Positions 1-7,480 of a DNA stretch of 64,000 bases are shown in pieces. Numbering within the stretch: position 1 is the stretch's first letter; each line of letters begins with the position of its first letter. The position numbers and the translations under genes are program-made. The notes beneath the pieces are model-generated. The model did no database searches and had not been told where the DNA came from. It saw only the letters and a list, made by a program, of their open reading frames with translations. This DNA is from an alpha proteobacterium HIMB114. Its GTDB lineage: Bacteria; Pseudomonadota; Alphaproteobacteria; Pelagibacterales; Pelagibacteraceae. The stretch lies in contig ADAC02000001.1 of NCBI GenBank assembly GCA_000163555.2, positions 1 through 64,000 of the forward strand, in the 5' to 3' direction.

Positions 1-1
1 T

Positions 2-799
2 TTTACCATTAGCATTGGATCATTTAGAGTTCCTTTCGCACAAGAAATTGTTTTTCTAGGATCCATGGGAATTGTTTTATTCCTTATGATGAAACTGATT
101 AAAGAGCTTCCAAACGATCTTCGTTTTACCATTGTCGGAACAGCTATTATTGTATTTGTCTTTCGTGCGATGCCAGGACCAGGACCTGGACTTTCTTGGT
201 TTGAAATTGATGTTTTAAAATTTGATGAACAGTTCTTTTCAAAGTTATCTTTAATTGCATCTATTCTGACCCTTACTGGAATTTTAGTATTTAGATCTTT
301 TATGGCAAATAGTTCTATCGCTAGAATCGTTGTCATTTTATCCATTGCTGGATCTGTTTTGTTTTTACCAAGTGTTGGAATGTATTACGGGCTTCATGAG
401 TGGACAGCATCAGTTACAAGTAATATTGTTGATGCTAGATTTATTGCAATTGTTAATACCGCACTTGAAAGTCCTCTAGGACAAGTTGCAATGATTCCGA
501 TGTTAGCTTGGATTGCTAAAAATGCACCGGCTCATTTAAAAGCAACTTTCTTTGCAGTCTTTGCATCATTTACTAATCTTGCTTTATCTGCAAATGCGTT
601 AGGAACAAAATATTTAAATGAAATATTTATTATTACGAGAGAAGTTAAAGATAGAATTATTGATCAAATTCAAATTAAAACAGCTGCAGATTATTCTGAA
701 CTTGGAATGTTATTAATTGTTGTAACCCTATTAACTTTAATTATTCCAATTATTACTGTTTGGTTTGTTCAAAAGTCTAGATTTCGCACCAAAGAATAA
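2..799 (+). CDS. MFS/BT1-like membrane transporter, C-terminal part
   Basis: The reading frame is open to the left edge of the window, so this is the 3' part of a longer gene; the ATG at 65 is internal. The visible part is almost entirely hydrophobic, with about six membrane segments. A soluble loop runs at about residues 185-205 counted from the ATG at 65, and a basic tail (KSRFRTKE) ends the protein. The stretch FASFTNLALSANALG, a polar helix rich in small residues near the end, resembles the BT1/folate-biopterin branch of the major facilitator superfamily. The substrate cannot be told from the sequence. A generic MFS permease is the main alternative. Confidence 0.6.
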   Translation, partial: FTISIGSFRVPFAQEIVFLGSMGIVLFLMMKLIKELPNDLRFTIVGTAIIVFVFRAMPGPGPGLSWFEIDVLKFDEQFFSKLSLIASILTLTGILVFRSFMANSSIARIVVILSIAGSVLFLPSVGMYYGLHEWTASVTSNIVDARFIAIVNTALESPLGQVAMIPMLAWIAKNAPAHLKATFFAVFASFTNLALSANALGTKYLNEIFIITREVKDRIIDQIQIKTAADYSELGMLLIVVTLLTLIIPIITVWFVQKSRFRTKE

Positions 800-836
800 T
801 ATTTTTTTTCTTTCCATTAAAGTGTAAGCTAGAGGT

Positions 837-962
837 ATGACCTGGTACTTATTAGGTTTATTATTTTTTATGATAATTAGATGGGTGTTTGCTACACCTT
901 ATCAAAGTGAAATTGAAAGATACGAAGACAAACATAATTGGACATCATTAGGAGGATGCTAA
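837..962 (+). CDS. small single-span membrane protein (41 aa)
   Basis: ATG at 837 opens a 41-residue frame ending in TAA at 960-962. It has one hydrophobic helix (about residues 4-20) followed by a charged tail that ends GGC. The Shine-Dalgarno sequence GGAGG (951-955) of the following CBS gene lies inside its last codons, and only 4 bases separate the two genes. The pair is therefore probably co-transcribed and translationally linked. I recognise no family; reality rests on position and composition. Confidence 0.45.
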   Translation: MTWYLLGLLFFMIIRWVFATPYQSEIERYEDKHNWTSLGGC

Positions 963-966
963 ATAA

Positions 967-1566
967 ATGAAGCTTAAATTACTTCGAGGACTTAAAGATA
1001 TAAAAGAAAATTTTTCTTATCATACTGATACACCGGTTAGTGAAATTGCTCTTGAAATTAAAAATAAGAAGATTGGAGCTGTACCCATAGTTGATAATGA
1101 GAATAAGTTAATTGGAATTGTTTCAGAAAGAGACATTGTAACAAAAATGGTTGTCGAAGCTCGTGATCCTGACTTAACTTCAGCAAAAGATATTATGACA
1201 ACTGATATTGTCAGTGCTCATTTAGATGATGATTTAGAAAAAACTATTGGAGTAATGAAAAGTAAAAATATCAGACACATGCCAGTGACTGATGAAAACG
1301 GAACTTTAACAGATTTTTTTTCAATTCGAGATTTTTTAAATGCAGAAATGAACTATAATTTGCAGGTTTCTCAAAAACATAAAAATGTTGTGCGTTATCA
1401 AATCGTTGCATCTGGATTATTAATCCTTGTTACTTTTGCAGGTTTATTCCTAGATTTTTTTGACAAAAAGTACACCATCACGATATTAACTGCTGTGTTT
1501 CTTATAATTGGTATTGCATCAGTCATGACCATAAGAACAACACGAGATAAATCTGACGATTATTAA
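967..1566 (+). CDS. CBS-domain pair membrane protein
   Basis: Two CBS domains come first (about residues 12-62 and 72-125), with the typical pattern of hydrophobic strands followed by an acidic-basic signature (GIVSERDIV; FFSIRDFL). After them come two membrane helices (about 146-165 and 170-188) and a charged tail. CBS pairs usually bind adenine nucleotides and gate an attached domain; here the attached part is only a small membrane anchor. The start at 967 is supported by GGAGG 11 bases upstream. What it regulates is unknown. It may work with the 41-residue membrane protein just upstream. Confidence 0.75.
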   Translation: MKLKLLRGLKDIKENFSYHTDTPVSEIALEIKNKKIGAVPIVDNENKLIGIVSERDIVTKMVVEARDPDLTSAKDIMTTDIVSAHLDDDLEKTIGVMKSKNIRHMPVTDENGTLTDFFSIRDFLNAEMNYNLQVSQKHKNVVRYQIVASGLLILVTFAGLFLDFFDKKYTITILTAVFLIIGIASVMTIRTTRDKSDDY

Positions 1567-1590
1567 TAATAAATATAAAATTAGAAATTA

Positions 1591-1941
1591 TTAAGCGGTT
1601 ATTATCTGATCTTTAAAGTGCGAAAATTTGCCTAAGACAAAGTCAATTTCTTTTTGTTCTAATTTAAAATCATTTAAAACTTTAATCACTATTTTCACAA
1701 ATGTATTCCAGTCTTCTTCTTTAATATTGAGATGCTTATGTTTTTCTACAAGATCAATTTCTGTAACATTAGATTTATAACCCAATAAATGAGCAATGGT
1801 TTCTTTTTGAACTTCAATCAATTTTGAAATATCATATCTTTTGAAGAACTTATTATAAAATTCCTCATTTTTTCTTATTTCAAAATAAAGCTTTTCGGTA
1901 ATATCAAAAATCGTTTCTATAGAATATTTTTTGTTTAACAT
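1591..1941 (-). CDS. truncated hemoglobin-like protein
   Basis: This is a small all-helical protein of the group 1 truncated globin type. The likely proximal heme ligand is the first histidine of the KHKHLNI motif (about residue 68). It is preceded by a region (FYNKFF...IAHLLG) that fits the B-E helices and followed by a helical tail. The start is placed at the ATG at 1941, whose A overlaps the TGA of the upstream gene in a TGATG junction, giving 116 residues. A longer frame from 1962 would overlap that gene by 22 bases and is less likely. Truncated globins bind oxygen or nitric oxide and often detoxify NO. Confidence 0.7.
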   Translation of the reverse strand: MLNKKYSIETIFDITEKLYFEIRKNEEFYNKFFKRYDISKLIEVQKETIAHLLGYKSNVTEIDLVEKHKHLNIKEEDWNTFVKIVIKVLNDFKLEQKEIDFVLGKFSHFKDQIITA

Positions 1942-2669
1942 CACAATACAGTTTCCAACCAAAGAGAATCAAGTTTCTTAAGCTGGAGTGGATCACATTC
2001 TTTGATGAATTTCCAATACCTTCCACATGGTGCCATGTAAGATAAAGCTTTTTCTTTTTCTAAAGCTTGATCCATCACTTTAGAATTAAGTTGAGGTTCT
2101 TTGTTTTTTAAAGTTTTTGATAATTGATCTGGATTTAGGAAATCTGATATTTTAATTTTTGGAAATAGTAATCTTGATTGATTTTGTTCTGTTAAGTTAA
2201 TCATCGTGCAACTTTGAGATTTTGCAAAGGCTAGAAGCCTTGCAGATTTTGCTTCTAATGATTGAAGGGTAATGTCATCTCTTAAAGGATCGGCTTGCCC
2301 TGTTCCATAAAAATGACTTAGTGAATTTTTTGGATAAACCATATCACAACCAATATAAGCAATCACATCAGGCTTTAATGTACCAAGCGCCCAATAGCCT
2401 GCGGTAAATGCCATCGTTCCACCTGCGTAAATAAATCCACCAAATGAATTTTGTTCTGGCACATATTGCTTAGCACTGATTAATTTATCTTTATCAAATG
2501 AGATGGGTTGTTTTTCTTTTGGAAAATCTTCTGGGTAAATGACATAGTCCCAATCTTTTCTTAACCTCCATGCATTATTAATTGCAACTTTATAAGTTAT
2601 GGTCGAACAATCAATTGATTGAACACGAGCAGCATCAGGTGCACTTCCTACAATTAAGACTGTCTTCAT
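1941..2669 (-). CDS. Rossmann-like protein, loosely DUF115/MptE-like
   Basis: The 242-residue protein begins with a beta strand and a small-residue loop (VLIVGSAPDA) and then AINNAW. The middle has a GCDMVYP motif followed by SHFYGTG and ADPLRDD. This layout recalls the DUF115/MptE-like proteins found in glycan or pterin metabolism, but the match is weak and I do not assign a function. It has no signal peptide or membrane span. The gene is the first of a two-gene unit with the globin (one-base stop/start overlap). It is probably transcribed from the divergent promoter at 2691-2700. Confidence 0.6.
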   Translation of the reverse strand: MKTVLIVGSAPDAARVQSIDCSTITYKVAINNAWRLRKDWDYVIYPEDFPKEKQPISFDKDKLISAKQYVPEQNSFGGFIYAGGTMAFTAGYWALGTLKPDVIAYIGCDMVYPKNSLSHFYGTGQADPLRDDITLQSLEAKSARLLAFAKSQSCTMINLTEQNQSRLLFPKIKISDFLNPDQLSKTLKNKEPQLNSKVMDQALEKEKALSYMAPCGRYWKFIKECDPLQLKKLDSLWLETVL

Positions 2670-2690
2670 AAATTCGTTTTATTTTTGTTA

Positions 2691-2700
2691 TATTATAATA
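2691..2700. promoter_or_regulatory. palindromic -10 element for divergent genes
   Basis: TATTATAATA is a perfect palindrome lying between two divergent start codons (2669 minus, 2720 plus). It supplies TATAAT on the plus strand (2694-2699) and on the minus strand (2697-2692). On the minus strand ATGACA (2721-2716) lies 18 bases upstream as a plausible -35 element. No clear plus-strand -35 is visible. Confidence 0.45.
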
Positions 2701-2719
2701 CAGTTAAATCTTAAGTGTC

Positions 2720-2959
2720 ATGGAAAAATTAAAACCAAAACCTTTTCAACTTTGGGCCTGGGCGTCAACGATTACAATTATGGCTGGTGCGATCACAGCA
2801 GCTTTTGGTTATTATCCGCTTTATAATTATATATTTTTAATTGGTAACACATCACTTGCTATCGTGAGTTGGTTATGGAATGAAAAATCATTAGTTTTTC
2901 TAAATGCTGGGTTAGCAAGTATTTACCTTGTTGGATTAATCAATCATCATTTGGGATAA
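2720..2959 (+). CDS. small integral membrane protein (79 aa)
   Basis: The protein has a short basic N terminus (MEKLKPKP) followed by three hydrophobic helices at about residues 10-28, 33-51 and 57-73. Aromatic residues and a WLWNE motif sit between helices two and three. I do not recognise the family. The gene is monocistronic and lies convergent to another small membrane protein gene 4 bases away. Confidence 0.6.
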   Translation: MEKLKPKPFQLWAWASTITIMAGAITAAFGYYPLYNYIFLIGNTSLAIVSWLWNEKSLVFLNAGLASIYLVGLINHHLG

Positions 2960-2963
2960 TTGG

Positions 2964-3134
2964 TTACCACCAACCCATTACTCTGCCGTTACCAATAATA
3001 ATCATTAAACAAGTAATGATATGTAATAACACCCAAAAAGATCTCACCATCAGTACTTGTTTGTCATATGGCTTAGTTTTTTTATCTGAAAAACTACCAA
3101 GCGCATACATGAATACTTTAAATAAACCGTTCAT
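2964..3134 (-). CDS. small membrane protein (56 aa)
   Basis: On the minus strand ATG at 3134-3132 opens a 56-residue frame ending in TAA at 2966-2964. A good Shine-Dalgarno sequence (GGAGG) lies 8 bases before the ATG, which supports a real gene. The product has a basic soluble first half (SDKKTKPYDKQ) and a hydrophobic helix at about residues 33-48, and ends RVMGWW. The family is unknown to me. Confidence 0.55.
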   Translation of the reverse strand: MNGLFKVFMYALGSFSDKKTKPYDKQVLMVRSFWVLLHIITCLMIIIGNGRVMGWW

Positions 3135-3211
3135 TTTTAGCCTCCATATTAGATTTGCAGTAAACTAATATAATTTTACCGACTAAAAAATATATAATTT
3201 ATTTTGTTTTT

Positions 3212-3346
3212 TTATGATTTTGTTTGTGTAACAGTCTTATCTTTATTTTTTTTATTACAACATTTTTGAATAGCATAAGCAGTGGCTATTCCACCAATGA
3301 ACGCCATTTTTAAAATTTTAAGACCAATAAGAGTTCTGATAATCAT
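3212..3346 (-). CDS. putative small protein with one membrane helix (44 aa)
   Basis: The frame from ATG at 3346 to TAA at 3212 encodes 44 residues. They form a hydrophobic helix (about 4-26, containing AFIGGIATAYAI), then CC and a lysine/threonine-rich tail. It starts 3 bases after the stop of the preceding minus-strand gene, so it would be the third gene of a small-protein operon. There is no clear Shine-Dalgarno sequence, so translation would depend on coupling. Evidence is positional only. Confidence 0.4.
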   Translation of the reverse strand: MIIRTLIGLKILKMAFIGGIATAYAIQKCCNKKNKDKTVTQTKS

Positions 3347-3349
3347 AAT

Positions 3350-3562
3350 TTAGTTAATATCGTTTTTTTTTAATAAATAATAAATAATGAGATTATAAAA
3401 AAATATAAAATTAAAGATATAAAATAAAAAGATTACTTCTTTCGAATTAAACAAATATCCAGTTGAAGTTATAATGACAGCAAATGCACTAATCGCTAGT
3501 GTCAGCTTAGATTGAGCTTTTTTCTTTAAATGTGAAGTAATGATATCCTCTTTTTGAAACAT
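3350..3562 (-). CDS. two-helix small membrane protein (70 aa)
   Basis: The product has a charged N-terminal 17 residues and then two hydrophobic helices (about 20-38 and 42-62), ending in a basic/polar tail (LLKKNDIN). Its ATG overlaps the TAA of the upstream gene in a TAATG junction at 3560-3564, which argues for translational coupling and supports this start. No family is recognised. Confidence 0.55.
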   Translation of the reverse strand: MFQKEDIITSHLKKKAQSKLTLAISAFAVIITSTGYLFNSKEVIFLFYIFNFIFFYNLIIYYLLKKNDIN

Positions 3563-4029
3563 TATATCTTTTTATCATATGGAATAACGTTTACCGTATA
3601 CCAAAAAGGTTTTTTGTTCTCGTCGATATAAGTAATAAGCGTCCATACAAATGTTCGTGTTTGATTGTTTTTATTTACTTGAATTAAATAAACTTCATGG
3701 AATTTATCTTGATGAATAATTCCAACTTTTGTTTTGTTGTGATTTAGTAAAATAGAATACACATCTGATTTCATCATTTTTGTAAAATTTTGAATAGGAC
3801 CAGTTACTTTTTTATTTTCTGGATGTGCAAATTCATAAGTTTGAACGATACCTAAGTTATTCTTTAATTTCTTATTATTTTTAAGTGATTGCAGTTGAAT
3901 AGTTAGAACTTGATAAGCAGTTAAATTGCTGCTGGGTTTAATAAGATTGTCATTATGATTTAATAACCCAATCAATCCAACGGTAAGAGAAAAAATAGAT
4001 ACAAAAACTAATGCTTTAAAATTTTTCAT
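3562..4029 (-). CDS. membrane-anchored protein, DUF4864-like
   Basis: The 155-residue protein has an N-terminal hydrophobic segment (about 7-24) that acts as signal or anchor. A compact mixed domain follows, with FTKMMKSDVYSILLNH in the middle and paired beta strands (YLIQVN; RTFVWTLITY; PFWYTVNVIPY) at the end. This arrangement resembles DUF4864, a small NTF2-like exported domain of unknown function. The match is by pattern only. It heads the small-protein operon running down to 3212 and should face the periplasm. Confidence 0.55.
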   Translation of the reverse strand: MKNFKALVFVSIFSLTVGLIGLLNHNDNLIKPSSNLTAYQVLTIQLQSLKNNKKLKNNLGIVQTYEFAHPENKKVTGPIQNFTKMMKSDVYSILLNHNKTKVGIIHQDKFHEVYLIQVNKNNQTRTFVWTLITYIDENKKPFWYTVNVIPYDKKI

Positions 4030-4088
4030 AATGTAAGTTTAACAACTGCATATTAAATTAATATGATAAAAGCTAACTTTTAAGTTGT

Positions 4089-4316
4089 ATGAATAAAGAA
4101 AATGCATCAAAGCTATGGAAGCGTATTCAAAAAGCAGGTGATGAATTACAAGGAAAACTTCCAGATCATCCCAATCATCCAAAAGGCAGAAACCCATATG
4201 CGCATGTTGCCATATGTGTGAAAAATAAATTTAAACTAAGTTATAAAGATATTCCTGATACTCTTTATGATGATGTGCTAAAGTATATTGATGAGCTTGT
4301 TACAAACCCAGAGTAA
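4089..4316 (+). CDS. conserved-looking small soluble protein (75 aa)
   Basis: This is a basic, soluble protein with no membrane helix. It begins with a helical segment (NASKLWKRIQKAGDELQGKL), followed by a proline/histidine-rich turn (PDHPNHPKGRNPYAHV) and a second helical region (YKDIPDTLYDDVLKYIDEL). The dense pattern of histidine, proline and aromatic residues looks conserved rather than random, but I do not know the family. It lies 9 bases before the yczE-like gene and probably shares its transcript. Confidence 0.55.
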   Translation: MNKENASKLWKRIQKAGDELQGKLPDHPNHPKGRNPYAHVAICVKNKFKLSYKDIPDTLYDDVLKYIDELVTNPE

Positions 4317-4325
4317 AGTTTTTTA

Positions 4326-4973
4326 ATGTTTGAAATTTTTAAAATCAAAAACATCCCACAAAAAAGCTGGAGTTCAGAAAAACCACTTAATTTTAAACCA
4401 AAGGTTTCTACTTTTCTTTTACTTTGTATTGGCTTAGCGATCTTTGGATTAGGCGAAGGATTGTTATTAGTCTCAACCACTGGAAATTCACCTTGGTCGG
4501 TATTAGCAGAAGGCATTACCAAAATTACTGGTATAACGATTGGGACCTCAACGTTTCTTGTTAGTGTCGGTGTATTATCACTTTGGATTTTTTTAAAACA
4601 AAAGCCTGGCATTGGAACGATAATGAATATTATCATTATTGCAGGGGTTATTGATTTAACGTTAATTTATTTTGATTCACCAACATCGATTGTTTCAAAA
4701 TATATATTAGCAATTGTTTCTGTTTTATTAGTTGGCCTTGGAAGTGGAATTTATTTAATAGCTAATTTAGGCCCTGGTCCTCGAGATGGTTTAATGACAG
4801 GGCTTACTAGAGTTACGAATTTACCCATAGCATTTGTCAGAGCTTCAATTGAAATTAGCGTGGTTTTAATCGGTTGGTATCTTGGAGGAACCGTTGGAAT
4901 CGGAACACTCATATTTGCATTTGGAATAGGACCAGCTGTTGCTGCAAGTTTATATTTAGTAAACAAGATCTAG
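4326..4973 (+). CDS. YczE/YitT-type integral membrane protein
   Basis: The 215-residue protein has about five membrane helices after an N-terminal cytoplasmic stretch of 30 residues. Two internally related glycine-rich motifs, GLGEGLLLVSTTGNSPW and GLGSGIYLIANLGPGPRDGL, are typical of the YczE/COG2364 family of membrane proteins. Members are often encoded near regulators or transporters, and their substrate is unknown. Length and helix number fit the family. Confidence 0.75.
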   Translation: MFEIFKIKNIPQKSWSSEKPLNFKPKVSTFLLLCIGLAIFGLGEGLLLVSTTGNSPWSVLAEGITKITGITIGTSTFLVSVGVLSLWIFLKQKPGIGTIMNIIIIAGVIDLTLIYFDSPTSIVSKYILAIVSVLLVGLGSGIYLIANLGPGPRDGLMTGLTRVTNLPIAFVRASIEISVVLIGWYLGGTVGIGTLIFAFGIGPAVAASLYLVNKI

Positions 4974-5013
4974 AGTTTATTTTTTAAATAATTTCTAATT
5001 TTATAATGAATGA

Positions 5014-5616
5014 CTAATTTATCTTAATAAATAACATCCATAAACCTACAAGAAATAATGAAGTAGCGAATACATAATTTAGTTTTTTTGCATATGCTTC
5101 ATTTCTAAATTTTGTTCCTAAAAGGTCACCGAATATTGTCCAGAGAGTAAATGAAAGACAGTTATTAAGAGTAAATATTATGCTTATTAAAATTATTTTT
5201 AATAAACTCTGATTATTGTTTAAAAAAATTGTAAACATCAAAGAAATAATTACATAGGCTTTGGGATTAAATATTAAAAGAATTACGCCATCAGTAAAAG
5301 TTGTGCCTATATCTCTTGTTGTTGATTTATATGCTCCTGCTTTGAGAAATTTATATGAAAGAAAAATCACATATATTGAACCAATAATTTTTATGTACTC
5401 ATAGTAATCCTCAATAAATGAAAAAAAAAATCCAAAGCCAAGACCTATTAATAAAGTGACTATAATAGTAGCTAAATGATATCCAAAATTTGCTGATAAG
5501 GTTTTTTTGAAACCAAACTTAGCACCACTTGCAGCAAAGAACATATTTCCTGGTCCTGGACTAAAAGCCAGAGGAAAAAGAAAAACTAATAAAGCAACAA
5601 TTTCTACAAATTTCAT
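5014..5616 (-). CDS. LysE/RhtB-family exporter
   Basis: The 200-residue inner-membrane protein has about six helices and the family signature SPGPGNMFFAA near the N terminus, followed by GFKKTLSANFGYHL. LysE/RhtB proteins export amino acids such as lysine, homoserine or threonine; the substrate here is not predictable. The gene is transcribed divergently from the Atm1-type ABC transporter, and the two share a 43-base intergenic region. Confidence 0.85.
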   Translation of the reverse strand: MKFVEIVALLVFLFPLAFSPGPGNMFFAASGAKFGFKKTLSANFGYHLATIIVTLLIGLGFGFFFSFIEDYYEYIKIIGSIYVIFLSYKFLKAGAYKSTTRDIGTTFTDGVILLIFNPKAYVIISLMFTIFLNNNQSLLKIILISIIFTLNNCLSFTLWTIFGDLLGTKFRNEAYAKKLNYVFATSLFLVGLWMLFIKIN

Positions 5617-5631
5617 AATTTCAATGTTTCT

Positions 5632-5639
5632 ATTATAAT
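5632..5639. promoter_or_regulatory. palindromic -10 element (ATTATAAT) for divergent genes
   Basis: ATTATAAT lies midway between the LysE-family start (5616, minus) and the ABC transporter start (5660, plus). It gives TATAAT on both strands, each followed by about 15-20 bases to its start codon. No convincing -35 was seen on either strand. Confidence 0.4.
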
Positions 5640-5659
5640 TAATCAGTTATATGTAAAGC

Positions 5660-7438
5660 GTGCAAAATACAAAATACTTTAAAACGTTTAAACTTCTCAT
5701 TCCTTATCTATGGCCGGATAAAAGAAAAGATTTAAAACTAAGAGTAAGCTTTGCAATTATTGCCCTAATTTTAGCAAAGGTTGCAAGTGTCAGTACGCCT
5801 TTAGTATTAGGTGCATCCGTAAATTCACTCACTGAATTAAGCTCAGGCATTAATTTATTTATGTTAGTGCCGGTTGCTCTGATTATTGGATATGGTGCTA
5901 CACAAATTATCTCTTTTGCGTTTGTGCAAGTTCGTGATGGATTGTTTTCTAAGGTTTCACAGCATTCTATACGACAAGTTTCTTTGACGATGTTTAAACA
6001 TCTTCATAATTTATCATTACAATTTCATTTAAACCGTCAAACAGGAGCACTTGCAAAATTTATTGATCGAGGAACAAAAGGTATCGACTTTCTCTTAAGA
6101 TATGTTTTGTTTAATGTAGTACCAACTTTTTTTGAAATTTTCTTAGTTTCAGGAATTTTATTTTTTCTCTACGGGCCCTGGTATGCCGTGATTACGCTAA
6201 CCACCATTAGCCTTTATTCTTATTTAACCTTTACGATTACAGAATGGAGAAATGTATTTAGAAAAAGAATGAACCAAGCTGATAATGATATTAGCACCAA
6301 AATAATAGATAGTTTATTAAACTATGAAACAGTTAAATATTTTAACAATGAGTCATTTGAATTTAAAAGATTAGATGAATCGTTAGAAAATTATGAAAGT
6401 GCTGCCAACAAAACCCGACATGCTCTTTCATTATTAAATATCTCACAAACAATCATTATCATGACCGGAATTACTGTTATGTTGGTCATGTCTGCATATG
6501 GGATTAAAAATGGAGATATTGATGTTGGAGGTTTTGTGGTGATTAATGCCTATATGTTACAATTATATCAACCACTCAATTTTTTAGGTTCAGTCTATAG
6601 AGAAATCAGACAGTCCTTAACAGACATGGAAAACATGTTTAGTTTGCTTGAAGTTAAACCCTCAATTCAAGAAGTGAACGAAAAAATTCCTGAAGGGAAT
6701 ACTGCTGAGATTAAATTTGACCAAGTGAGCTTTGATTATGATGTAAGAAGAACCATTATAAAAAACATATCATTTACAGTTCCTGATGGAAAAAAAGTTG
6801 CAATTGTTGGACCTACAGGTGCTGGAAAATCAACGATTAGTCGATTGTTATTTAAATTTTATGAACCCAAGTCTGGTAGTATTTTTATAAATGGAATGAA
6901 TATCAATACGATTTCACAACAATCTTTAAGAGAAATTATAGGTGTAGTGCCACAAGATACGGTTTTGTTTAATGATACCATTCATTATAACATTTCATAT
7001 GGTAACCCTTCGGCAAGCGAAGAAGAAGTCATAAGTGCTGCAAAAAATGCAGACATCCATGATTTTATTTCGAGTCTACCAGATGGTTATCAAACCATTG
7101 TTGGTGAGAGGGGATTAAAATTATCTGGAGGTGAAAAACAACGAGTTGCAATAGCTAGAACCATATTAAAAAATCCGAAGATATTTTTCTTTGATGAAGC
7201 AACTTCTGCACTTGATACAAGTACGGAAAAAGAAATACAAAAAAACTTAGAAAATATCTCAAGAAATAAAACAACGCTTATAATTGCACATCGTTTATCA
7301 ACTGCAGCAAACGCAGATCAAATTATTGTATTAAATCAGGGTGAAATTATAGAACAAGGAACACATGAAAGTTTGTTATCACAAAAAGGTAAATACTTTG
7401 AAATGTGGGAAAAACAAAAGCCAACAATCTCGCATTAA
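5660..7438 (+). CDS. Atm1-type ABC exporter, fused permease and ATPase
   Basis: The permease domain with six helices spans about residues 20-320, and the ATPase domain spans about 350-590. Walker A (GPTGAGKST, about 384-392), the signature LSGGEKQR, Walker B with FFDEATSALD and the H-loop IIAHRLS are all intact. The N-terminal sequence PYLWPDKRKDLKLR is typical of the Atm1/ABCB7/HMT branch, which exports glutathione- or persulfide-linked sulfur or metal species. The start is GTG at 5660: the only nearby in-frame ATG (5651) is followed at once by TAA. Confidence 0.88.
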   Translation: MQNTKYFKTFKLLIPYLWPDKRKDLKLRVSFAIIALILAKVASVSTPLVLGASVNSLTELSSGINLFMLVPVALIIGYGATQIISFAFVQVRDGLFSKVSQHSIRQVSLTMFKHLHNLSLQFHLNRQTGALAKFIDRGTKGIDFLLRYVLFNVVPTFFEIFLVSGILFFLYGPWYAVITLTTISLYSYLTFTITEWRNVFRKRMNQADNDISTKIIDSLLNYETVKYFNNESFEFKRLDESLENYESAANKTRHALSLLNISQTIIIMTGITVMLVMSAYGIKNGDIDVGGFVVINAYMLQLYQPLNFLGSVYREIRQSLTDMENMFSLLEVKPSIQEVNEKIPEGNTAEIKFDQVSFDYDVRRTIIKNISFTVPDGKKVAIVGPTGAGKSTISRLLFKFYEPKSGSIFINGMNINTISQQSLREIIGVVPQDTVLFNDTIHYNISYGNPSASEEEVISAAKNADIHDFISSLPDGYQTIVGERGLKLSGGEKQRVAIARTILKNPKIFFFDEATSALDTSTEKEIQKNLENISRNKTTLIIAHRLSTAANADQIIVLNQGEIIEQGTHESLLSQKGKYFEMWEKQKPTISH

Positions 7439-7480
7439 AGAAATCTAGAGTTTAACTTGTTATTTGGTAATCTCACTTAA

